In this document: positions 38,872 to 46,499 of the stretch, in pieces
Position numbering within the stretch: position 1 is the first letter of the stretch
How the letters are laid out: every line of letters starts with the position of its first letter
Assembly (NCBI RefSeq): GCF_025370785.1
Contig: NZ_JAMXFA010000016.1
Span: 62,001-126,000, forward strand
Direction: 5' to 3'
Origin: Laspinema olomoucense D3b
GTDB lineage: Bacteria > Cyanobacteriota > Cyanobacteriia > Cyanobacteriales > Laspinemataceae
Length of the DNA: 64,000 nucleotides
Position numbers and translations under genes: made by a program
The notes under the pieces: model-generated
Told to the model about the DNA's origin: nothing
The model's database searches: none
The model's input: only the letters and a program-made list of their open reading frames with translations

Positions 38872-40698
38872 ATGGCTAACTCATCTCCGGCTGTCGAAGC
38901 ACCCGCCGAAAAAATTTACTTGCCACGTACCGGCGAATCTGAGCAACTCCAAAAGATTCGCCACACCACCTCCCATGTGATGGCGATGGCAGTCCAGAAG
39001 CTTTTCCCCAAGGCCCAAGTCACCATTGGACCTTGGATTGACAATGGATTTTATTATGATTTTGACAATCCTGACACCTTCACCGAACAGGACCTCAAAG
39101 CCATCAAAAAAGAGATGGTCAAAATCATCAACCGGAAATTACCCATCACCCGCGAAGAAGTCACCCGAGAAGAAGCTGAAAGACGCATCAAAGCCATTAA
39201 TGAACCCTACAAGTTAGAAATTCTCGGGGATATTAAAGAAGAACCGATTACCATCTATCACCTCGGGGAAGAGTGGTGGGATTTGTGTGCGGGTCCCCAT
39301 GTGGAAAACACCAACGAACTTCACCCCAAGGCGATCGAACTCGAAAGTTTAGCTGGGGCCTACTGGCGCGGCGATGCCAACAAACAACAACTCCAGCGCA
39401 TCTATGGCACCGCCTGGGAAACCCCGGAACAACTCACCGAATACAAGAGACGCAAAGAAGAAGCCCTCAAACGAGATCACCGCAAACTCGGCAAAGAACT
39501 GGGACTATTTTTGTTTGCCGACCCCGTAGGTCCCGGATTGCCCTTATGGACCCCCAAAGGCACCGTCCTGCGAAGCGTGCTTGAAGACTTCCTCAAACAA
39601 GAACAAGTCAAACGCGGATATCTCGGGGTTGTCACGCCTCATATTGCCAGAATTGACCTATTTAAAACCTCCGGTCATTGGCAACAATATAAAGAAGATA
39701 TGTTCCCGATGATGGCTGAGGATGAAGAATCCGCCGCAGAAGAACGGGGTTTTGTACTCAAACCCATGAACTGTCCGTTCCATATCCAAATTTATAAAAA
39801 CGAGTTGCGTTCCTATCGGGATTTACCCATGCGTCTGGCGGAATTTGGCACCGTTTACCGCTATGAACAATCCGGCGAATTGGGGGGATTAACCCGAGTT
39901 CGGGGCTTTACTGTAGATGATTCCCACCTATTTGTTACCCCGGAACAACTGGACGATGAATTCCTGAGTGTGGTGGATTTAATCTTATCGGTCTTTAATA
40001 GTTTGCAACTGAAAAACTTTAAAGCCCGGTTGAGTTTCCGTGACCCAGAATCGGATAAATATATCGGGTCTGATGAAGCCTGGAATAAGGCAGAAAATGC
40101 CATTCGTCGCGCCGTTGATACCCTGGGGATGGAGTCCTTTGAAGCGCCAGGAGAAGCGGCCTTTTATGGGCCAAAACTGGACTTTATTTTCCGGGATGCG
40201 CTCGATCGCGAGTGGCAACTAGGAACCGTCCAGGTGGACTACAACTTGCCGGAACGCTTCCAATTAGAATATGTGGGAGAAGACGGCACGCGCAAACGTC
40301 CGGTGATGATTCACCGTGCGCCTTTTGGGTCATTGGAACGGCTCATTGGTATTTTAATTGAGGAATATTCCGGGGATTTCCCCTTCTGGTTAGCGCCGAT
40401 TCAGATGCGGTTATTGCCAGTGAGTGATGAATTTTTGCCCTTTGCTAAAGAGGTAGCGACTCAGATGCAAATCCAGGGAATTCGGGCTGAAGCAGATACC
40501 AGCGGAGAGCGTTTAGGGAAGCTGATTCGCAATGGGGAAAAGCAAAAGATTCCGGTGATGGCTGTGGTGGGGGCTAAGGAAGTGGAAGCGAATCAGTTAA
40601 GTATTCGCACCCGCGCCGGTGGTGAGTTGGGAACAATGGCGGTGGCAGAGGTGATTGAAAAGATGAAGGTTGCTAATCGCGATCGCACTAATTTCTAG
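38872..40698 (+). CDS. thrS: Threonyl-tRNA synthetase
   Basis: 608 residues. It lacks the N-terminal TGS domain: the protein begins almost directly with the editing domain (HTTSH, H31 and H35; CAGPH, C139 and H143). The class II catalytic core follows (MNCPFHI with a zinc cysteine; FGTVYRYEQSGELGGLTRVRG as motif 2; MIHRAPFGSLERLIGILIEEY as motif 3), then a C-terminal anticodon-binding domain (IRAEADTSGERLGKLIRNGE). It charges tRNA-Thr and clears mischarged Ser. Missing TGS is known in some cyanobacterial ThrRSs. No leader or T-box is present upstream. Confidence 0.97.
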   Translation: MANSSPAVEAPAEKIYLPRTGESEQLQKIRHTTSHVMAMAVQKLFPKAQVTIGPWIDNGFYYDFDNPDTFTEQDLKAIKKEMVKIINRKLPITREEVTREEAERRIKAINEPYKLEILGDIKEEPITIYHLGEEWWDLCAGPHVENTNELHPKAIELESLAGAYWRGDANKQQLQRIYGTAWETPEQLTEYKRRKEEALKRDHRKLGKELGLFLFADPVGPGLPLWTPKGTVLRSVLEDFLKQEQVKRGYLGVVTPHIARIDLFKTSGHWQQYKEDMFPMMAEDEESAAEERGFVLKPMNCPFHIQIYKNELRSYRDLPMRLAEFGTVYRYEQSGELGGLTRVRGFTVDDSHLFVTPEQLDDEFLSVVDLILSVFNSLQLKNFKARLSFRDPESDKYIGSDEAWNKAENAIRRAVDTLGMESFEAPGEAAFYGPKLDFIFRDALDREWQLGTVQVDYNLPERFQLEYVGEDGTRKRPVMIHRAPFGSLERLIGILIEEYSGDFPFWLAPIQMRLLPVSDEFLPFAKEVATQMQIQGIRAEADTSGERLGKLIRNGEKQKIPVMAVVGAKEVEANQLSIRTRAGGELGTMAVAEVIEKMKVANRDRTNF

Positions 40699-40709
40699 TT
40701 CTCATTTTT

Positions 40710-40755
40710 AGTATAGATTTAGGGCGGATAATCATGCCTTTCCTAAATCTATACT
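40710..40755 (+). terminator. Long inverted repeat after thrS
   Basis: Fourteen-base perfect arms (AGTATAGATTTAGG at 40710-40723 and complement at 40742-40755) around an 18-base loop. There is no U-run after it, so it may stabilise the mRNA end rather than terminate. Confidence 0.45.
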
Positions 40756-40849
40756 TGCCGCACTACTTGAAGCCAAACCCAGAGTAAAAATGGACATCGT
40801 TAGCCCTTAGATTCAAGTTTAAACAGGTGGTTAAATAGGGAGTTAAATT

Positions 40850-41638
40850 ATGCCTTCTCCATTTCCAGGAATGGACCCATATTTAGAAGGGCCGAATTTT
40901 TGGCCCGAGGTTCATAGTCGTTTAATGATAGAAATCGCAGATTTATTAGTCCCTCAGTTGCGACCCAAATATCGAGTTGCTATCGAAAAACGGGTGTATG
41001 AAAGTGCTGCAAATGATAGTTTATTGGTGGGAATTCCTGATGTCGTGGTGCAGCGTCGCCCCATTGCACCACAGCAAGATTCTAATGTAGCAGTAGCAGC
41101 GCCTCCGACTCAAAAACCTCTGCCGGTGGAAGTGCCGATGATGATGGAATTTCGGGAGGCATATTTAGAAGTTCGGGAGATGGCAACGGGGGAAGTGGTA
41201 ACGGCGATCGAGGTGCTTTCTCCAGCAAATAAACGCCAGGGAAAAGGGCGGGAGATGTATGAAGAAAAGCGCAGCCGCATTTTAGCCAGTCGGACTCATT
41301 TGGTGGAAATTGACCTGTTGCGGGGTGGGGAACCGATGCCGGTTTTAGGTAACGACGTGGAGGCGCACTATCGGATTCTGGTCAGTCGAGGCGATCGGCG
41401 TCCTTATGCGGATTTATATCTGTTTAATTTACCAGAGACAATTCCCACCTTTCCCCTCCCGCTACGTTCGGGGGATACGGAACCGCTCATTGATTTAAAC
41501 CAGTTATTAAATCATCTTTATGACCGGGCAGGCTATGATTTCGTGATTGATTATCAGACTGAACCCATCCCCGCTTTAGCTGAATCTGAAGCTGCTTGGG
41601 TGGATGCACAGTTAAGGGAACAAGGAATACGGGAATAA
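40850..41638 (+). CDS. DUF4058-family protein
   Basis: 262 residues with GGGAG seven bases before the ATG. It starts PSPFPGMDPYLEGPNFWPEVHSRLM, the hallmark of the DUF4058 family, with VVTAIEVLSPANKR and HLVEIDLLRGG further on. These resemble a PD-(D/E)xK-like nuclease fold related to Uma2 (E-V-L-S-P/N-K), but activity is untested. The family is expanded in filamentous cyanobacteria. Confidence 0.85.
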   Translation: MPSPFPGMDPYLEGPNFWPEVHSRLMIEIADLLVPQLRPKYRVAIEKRVYESAANDSLLVGIPDVVVQRRPIAPQQDSNVAVAAPPTQKPLPVEVPMMMEFREAYLEVREMATGEVVTAIEVLSPANKRQGKGREMYEEKRSRILASRTHLVEIDLLRGGEPMPVLGNDVEAHYRILVSRGDRRPYADLYLFNLPETIPTFPLPLRSGDTEPLIDLNQLLNHLYDRAGYDFVIDYQTEPIPALAESEAAWVDAQLREQGIRE

Positions 41639-41733
41639 ATCAAAATTGGATCGAGTGGACCCCCGGGGCGATTGCACAGGGGGGAAACAGTAGCGGCGTT
41701 TCTGGGTAGTAATAAGAATCACAGCAAATTGAT

Positions 41734-43596
41734 TCACAGATTAGGATTTTCAGGGTCAATTTTTCTTAAAATCTCAGCCGCCTGCATCCGGGTATTTTCA
41801 GACTGAGTATTTTCAATTACTTGAACTAACCCCGCAATGGCTTGAAGATTTCCGGGGGCAATTTTCCATAAACTCTCAGCCGCCTGCATTCGGGTATATG
41901 GATGCTGAGTATTTTGAATCACTTGAATCAACAGAGCAATAGCTTCACGATTTCCTTGCCCGATTTCTCCTAAACTTTTAATCGCCAACCTACGGGTATA
42001 TTCATCCTGAGTATTTTCAATAACTTGAATCACCCCAGCAATAGCTTGAGGATTTCCTTGTTCGATTTTCTCTAAACTGTAAGCCGCCAGCAACCGGGTA
42101 TCTTCATCTTGAGTATTTTCAATAACTTGAACTAACCCAGCAATAGCTTGAGGATTTCCTTGTTCGATTTCCCCTAACCTCTCAACCGACAATCTACGGG
42201 TATATTCATAGTGAGTATTTTGAATGACTTGAATCAACGCCGCAATAGCTTGAGTATTTCCGGGGTCGCTTTTCTCTAAAATATCCGCCGCCTGCCAACG
42301 GGTATTTTCATCTTGAGTATTGTGAGTAACTTGAACTAACGCAGCAATAACTTGAGGATTTCTTGGGTCAATTTTCGCTAAACTGAGAATCCCTTGCCAC
42401 CGGGTATTTTCATCCTGAGTATTTTGAATAACCTGAACCAAGCCAGCAATAACTTGAGGATTTCCCGGGTCAATTTTCGCTAAACTGAGAATCCCTTGCA
42501 ACCGGGTATTTTCATCTTGAGTATTTTGAATCACGTTAACTAATCCACCCAGAGCTTGAGAATTTCCGGGGTCAATTTTCTCTAAACTCTCTGCGGCCTG
42601 CAAACGGGTACGTTCATTCTGAGTATTTTGAATCAATTTAACCAAGCCAGCAATAGCTTGAGGATTTCTTTGTCCAATTTTCCGTAAACTATCAATTGCT
42701 TGATGAATGAGAAATTTATCCTCAGTCCCTTGAATAACCGTAACCAAGCCAGCAATGATTTGAGGATTGCCTGGGTCAATTTTCTGTAAACTCTCAGCCG
42801 CTTGTCTACGAATATATTCCTTTTCAGTGGTTTGAATAACTTGAACTAACTCAGCGATTTGCTTCTGAGTTTCTTCATCCTGCACAGTCTTGATAACAGG
42901 TAACAACTCGCCGGGAATGGGAATCACAATATTACAACCCAAAGAAACAACCCCACCCTCAGTTGGTAACCGTGCAATTTCTGCCTTCGCTTCCTCAAAC
43001 TTCTTCCGCCAATAATGACCCATTGCACGGGCAAAAATTCGCAGGCGGTCAAACTCTTCAATCGGTTGATGAATCATTTCCGTTAGGGTAGAAAGCCGCA
43101 TTAAATCCCTAGGGTTTTCTTGATAGGCCCGCTGGAAAGCCCCTGCCAATAACTCTACCGATTTTTCTGGGTCTTGATAAGCCCAAGCCGCCCAACTTTG
43201 GGACTGTGCAAACTCCCTGTCATAAGTATTTTGACTGTCTAAATCTCGCTGCACATACTCTAATAAAAAACTCGCCACTTCCTTGAGGCGTTGTGCTGTA
43301 AATCGAGGATGAGCTTTGAACTGAGCTAACAATTCTTGGCGGACTGTGGCCTCCATTTCATACAATTCATGCCCCACCTCATCACACAAACTGGATAGAA
43401 TTAAATCCGAAACCGCAATCCAAGGAATATCAATAAATTCATCCTGAATATCCCGCCGAAAATTGGCCCAAATCCGATAAAGTAAATCGGGAGTTAGGGC
43501 CAAAGGTAAAGCCGCATGATAAGCCAAATAAAGGTGAGGCTCCCCAAACCTTTTCTTAAAAGCATTAATCCGACGTTGAGCGGCTTCCAGTTTCAT
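41734..43596 (-). CDS. HEAT-repeat protein with cyanobacterial conflict-system N-terminal domain
   Basis: 620 residues. The N-terminal domain (1-240; AAQRRINAFKKRFGEPHLYLAYHAALPLALTPDLLYRIWANF-type) is a helical module that recurs at the front of many cyanobacterial conflict and signalling proteins. The C-terminal 370 residues are eleven HEAT units of 34 residues (IQNTQDENTR-QAAESL-KIDPGNPQAIAGLVQV). Two neighbouring units, near 42390-42545, are almost identical. HEAT solenoids bind proteins or nucleic acid. It lies 27 bases after the HEPN remnant and is the last gene of the iSTAND-MoxR-vWA island, so a sensor or effector-recognition role is an inference. Confidence 0.78.
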   Translation of the reverse strand: MKLEAAQRRINAFKKRFGEPHLYLAYHAALPLALTPDLLYRIWANFRRDIQDEFIDIPWIAVSDLILSSLCDEVGHELYEMEATVRQELLAQFKAHPRFTAQRLKEVASFLLEYVQRDLDSQNTYDREFAQSQSWAAWAYQDPEKSVELLAGAFQRAYQENPRDLMRLSTLTEMIHQPIEEFDRLRIFARAMGHYWRKKFEEAKAEIARLPTEGGVVSLGCNIVIPIPGELLPVIKTVQDEETQKQIAELVQVIQTTEKEYIRRQAAESLQKIDPGNPQIIAGLVTVIQGTEDKFLIHQAIDSLRKIGQRNPQAIAGLVKLIQNTQNERTRLQAAESLEKIDPGNSQALGGLVNVIQNTQDENTRLQGILSLAKIDPGNPQVIAGLVQVIQNTQDENTRWQGILSLAKIDPRNPQVIAALVQVTHNTQDENTRWQAADILEKSDPGNTQAIAALIQVIQNTHYEYTRRLSVERLGEIEQGNPQAIAGLVQVIENTQDEDTRLLAAYSLEKIEQGNPQAIAGVIQVIENTQDEYTRRLAIKSLGEIGQGNREAIALLIQVIQNTQHPYTRMQAAESLWKIAPGNLQAIAGLVQVIENTQSENTRMQAAEILRKIDPENPNL

Positions 43597-43623
43597 GATA
43601 TGCAGTCAATGTTAATAATTTTG

Positions 43624-43962
43624 TTATCCCAAAAATCTCTTGGCTATTTTTTCAATGGATATTTCTAATTCTGGTAAATAGTTTTCAACAATATCCCAGA
43701 CAACATCTAAATCAACATTTAAATATTGATGAGCTAATTTATTCCTAAATCCAACAATTTTATGCCAAGGAATATTATGTTCTGATGCTTTCCATTCATC
43801 GGGTAATTTTTTAATGGATTCACACATCACCTCAAGATTTCTCAGGACTGCATCTTGAATTAACATTTGTTCATAAAAACTATCTTTCCCTGTACTGGTA
43901 TAATCTTTCACTCGCGTTAAACAATCTCAGATGTGAATCAAATAAAGCCGATACTCCTTCAT
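43624..43962 (-). pseudogene. HEPN-domain toxin (DUF86-like), nonsense-interrupted
   Basis: Reading from the ATG at 43962 gives MKEYRLYLIHI, then an in-frame TGA at 43927-43929, then DCLTRVKDYTSTGKDSFYEQ and the rest of a full HEPN domain to 43624. The continuous similarity to HEPN proteins on both sides of the TGA means the stop is probably a CGA-to-TGA change. The catalytic R-x4-H (RNKLAH) is intact. HEPN is an RNase toxin partner of MNT nucleotidyltransferases. A GTG at 43911 could restart translation and give a 95-residue truncated toxin. An 11-base duplication (ATTGAATTATG twice) lies at the junction with the MNT gene. Confidence 0.75.
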
Positions 43963-43969
43963 AATTCAA

Positions 43970-44257
43970 TCATAATTCAATGGCCTCTGCTATAACTTTA
44001 TCACGAATAAAATAATGTAATGATTTAGCCGTTACCACATCAACTTTTCGATTTAAGAGTTGTTCTAAATCTTGAATCAGTCCAACGGGAAACCAGGAGG
44101 AGATTTTAGCTAAATCATAATCAATCAAAAAATCAATATCACTATCCTCCCGTTCTTCTCCCCTCGCTACGGAACCAAATATCCGCACATTAAACGCGCC
44201 ATGCTGTTGTGCAATGGCTAAAATTTAATCTCGTCTTTGTTGTAATTCTTCTTTCAT
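43970..44257 (-). pseudogene. MNT-type nucleotidyltransferase antitoxin, nonsense-interrupted
   Basis: From the ATG at 44257 the frame reads MKEELQQRRD, then TAA at 44225-44227, then ILAIAQQHGAFNVRIFGSVARG and on to the end at 43970. Both sides match MNT (minimal nucleotidyltransferase) proteins. The active motif GSVARGEEREDSDIDFLI, with the G-S-x10-D-x-D pattern, is intact downstream. MntA AMPylates or otherwise neutralises its HEPN partner. A GTG at 44188 could restart a 73-residue piece. It is the partner of the equally interrupted HEPN gene. Confidence 0.75.
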
Positions 44258-44305
44258 ATTCATACAGTCATACCCTTAACAATTCGATTAAAAACTGCTC
44301 TGAGG

Positions 44306-45526
44306 TTACGAATGATTCACTAAATTACCCCGTAATACCTTAACGGCATTTTGTAACCCCAGGCGATCGCATTCAAACATCGGGATAAACTTTGCAATTT
44401 CCCCAGCCGTCGTCATTTCCCACCGTTCCCTCGGTACAGGATTCACCCAAACCAGATAGCGTAACCGTTGTTGACACTGCTGTAAAAATCGGTGAGTCAA
44501 TTCTAACCTATCTTCACTATATCCCCCCCTTGCCGCTCCAGCATCGCTAAAAATCAGCAGACAGGCGCGATTAGGAGATAACCCGCTTAACATCTCCTCC
44601 ACCCTCACCACTTGAGAATATCCCGCACTCCCATAAACATAATCCACTGGACAGTTATGGAAATAATAAACCCGCGATGCGCCTAACCGTCCCCCCCGGA
44701 TGGCAGTTTCTTTAATTCTATCCCCTAAAGAATGAAAAGCCACCATTGAACCATCAACATCCAACAGCAAAACTAACTCAACTCGGTTCAGCCGTTGTGG
44801 CACCAACACCGGATTTAAGAAAAACCCATTTTGAATAATATTTTCTATGGTTGCTGTCACATCTAATTCAACTAATGGACCCTCACGGATGGGACGGCGT
44901 AAATAACGCCAAGTTTGTTTCATCTCTCTTTTCGTTAATGGTAAATAGTCCGAATATAACAAAAACTTGTCACGGGTTTTAGTTTTGGCTAACTCGACTA
45001 CATCATCCATATCTAAAGCCACCTCTGGTGAAAGTTCTGGTTCAGCAGATTCTAATTTATCAACTTGATAAGAGGGTGGAATCGGGGTTTGTTCTGGAGT
45101 TTCGGGAATCGTTTGCTGTTCCTCTGCTAAGGGTTGAGGTTTTAAAGGTTTATCAGGCAGTTTGGGGATAAATTTTTTGAACTTGTTTAACCATGACCTC
45201 AGTAGAGACTGGCGTGGGGTCAATTTGACCTGTGGCTGGGTTGTTGGAATCGCGGGTTGTGTCCTGACAGGCTTCTCTAATGTTACCAATGAGGTTTCAA
45301 TGGGTTTAGAGATGACCTTTTTAAAAAAATCATCAAAAATTTTTTCTTCGGAAACCGACTTCACCCACAAAGTTTTGCAGAGCCTTTTTAACGCCGCTTC
45401 ATCAGCAATTCCAAACCCTTTCATTAACGCTTCTAACAGCAGTTCATATTCCTCAATCCCCAACACCAATCCCGCTTGACGCAGATTATCAAATAACTCT
45501 TGCAGGGGTAAATCATTAATCTTCAT
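44306..45526 (-). CDS. vWA-domain protein with SAV_2336-type N-terminus
   Basis: 406 residues. Residues 1-80 (LQELFDNLRQAGLVLGIEEYELLLEALMKG) match the SAV_2336 N-terminal-related helical domain, followed by a Pro/Gln-rich linker. A von Willebrand A domain lies at about 220-400. Its MIDAS-like motif reads DVDGSM instead of the usual DxSxS, so metal-dependent ligand binding may be altered. It overlaps the MoxR gene by 11 bases. vWA proteins work as partners of MoxR AAA+ chaperones, remodelling targets in an ATP-driven threshold step. Confidence 0.85.
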   Translation of the reverse strand: MKINDLPLQELFDNLRQAGLVLGIEEYELLLEALMKGFGIADEAALKRLCKTLWVKSVSEEKIFDDFFKKVISKPIETSLVTLEKPVRTQPAIPTTQPQVKLTPRQSLLRSWLNKFKKFIPKLPDKPLKPQPLAEEQQTIPETPEQTPIPPSYQVDKLESAEPELSPEVALDMDDVVELAKTKTRDKFLLYSDYLPLTKREMKQTWRYLRRPIREGPLVELDVTATIENIIQNGFFLNPVLVPQRLNRVELVLLLDVDGSMVAFHSLGDRIKETAIRGGRLGASRVYYFHNCPVDYVYGSAGYSQVVRVEEMLSGLSPNRACLLIFSDAGAARGGYSEDRLELTHRFLQQCQQRLRYLVWVNPVPRERWEMTTAGEIAKFIPMFECDRLGLQNAVKVLRGNLVNHS

Positions 45527-46499
45527 GATAAGATTTAAACTTGGTTAAATAACGCCGGTGGTCATCCCAATTTTTGAGTAAAACACCTAAATAGGGAAGT
45601 TGACCCTGTAGCTGTTTCAGGACTTGATCATCAGGATTACGGCGCAGGACATCAAACCAATCAATTAACTCACTGGTACTGATATTTTTACCAGTTTGCC
45701 GTTTTTCCTCCCGTAAAAATTCCCGCAACTCCCAGAACTTCGCCACCACTTCTTGAATCACCTGATAATTTTCGGGTTGGGGAATGGTTGCTCTATCCGG
45801 TGAACCCCCAAAAAAGCGAGCGATAATAATCTTAATTAACTGGTGTTTGTCCGGAAACGGAATATAATGAAATAAACAGCGCCGCAGAAAAGCATCAGGT
45901 AAATCTCGTTCTTGATTACTGGTAATGAAAATAATCGGAGGATGTTTAGCAACCACTTCCTCCTTAGTTTCAGGAATGTTAAAGCGTTTTTCATCCAACT
46001 CTAATAATAAATCATTGGGAAAATCAATATCCGCTTTATCAATTTCATCAATCAATAAAACCGTACGTTTATCATTAATAAAAGCCTGTCCAAGCTGCCC
46101 CCATTCTCGATAAGATTTAGGGTCATTAATTCGATTAATTTCTTCTGGATCGCTGTTTTGACGAAAAGCTAGTAATTGAGAGTCCCGCAGTCTGGCTAAA
46201 TTATTATAGGTATAAAGTCCATCTTGGGCGCGACTGGTGGACTTAATCGTCCAGCAGATATAGGGTATTCCCAATTCATAGGCGACTGCTTGAGCGAGTT
46301 TAGTTTTACCACAACCGGGTTCCCCTTGCAGTAGCAAAGGACGCTGTAACGTAATGGCTAAATTAACCGCTTCGATAAGTTCATCACTGGGTAAATAGGG
46401 ATAAATTCGCTGTCCATTCTTATCCCGATAGTCATCAGGCGGGTTAAGTTTTCCGGTATAGTGTAAGTTGTCGGTCGTTGGTTTTAATATTTCAGCCAT
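45516..46499 (-). CDS. MoxR-family AAA+ ATPase
   Basis: 327 residues. Walker A GEPGCGKT (59-66), Walker B VLLIDEID (about 147-154, D151/E152), sensor 1 FITSNQE and an arginine-finger segment (LPDAFLRRC, about 211-219). It is the MoxR type with the conserved pore loop region LYTYNNLARLRDS. MoxR ATPases act as chaperones that assemble or activate partner complexes together with vWA proteins. It overlaps the degenerate-STAND gene by 16 bases and the vWA gene by 11, so the three are co-translated in a fixed ratio. Confidence 0.92.
   Translation of the reverse strand: MAEILKPTTDNLHYTGKLNPPDDYRDKNGQRIYPYLPSDELIEAVNLAITLQRPLLLQGEPGCGKTKLAQAVAYELGIPYICWTIKSTSRAQDGLYTYNNLARLRDSQLLAFRQNSDPEEINRINDPKSYREWGQLGQAFINDKRTVLLIDEIDKADIDFPNDLLLELDEKRFNIPETKEEVVAKHPPIIFITSNQERDLPDAFLRRCLFHYIPFPDKHQLIKIIIARFFGGSPDRATIPQPENYQVIQEVVAKFWELREFLREEKRQTGKNISTSELIDWFDVLRRNPDDQVLKQLQGQLPYLGVLLKNWDDHRRYLTKFKSYHED

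Noticed and set aside
41760-42830. Regular 102-base repeat as CRISPR-like
   Set aside because: The period encodes HEAT units in frame, so it is a protein repeat.
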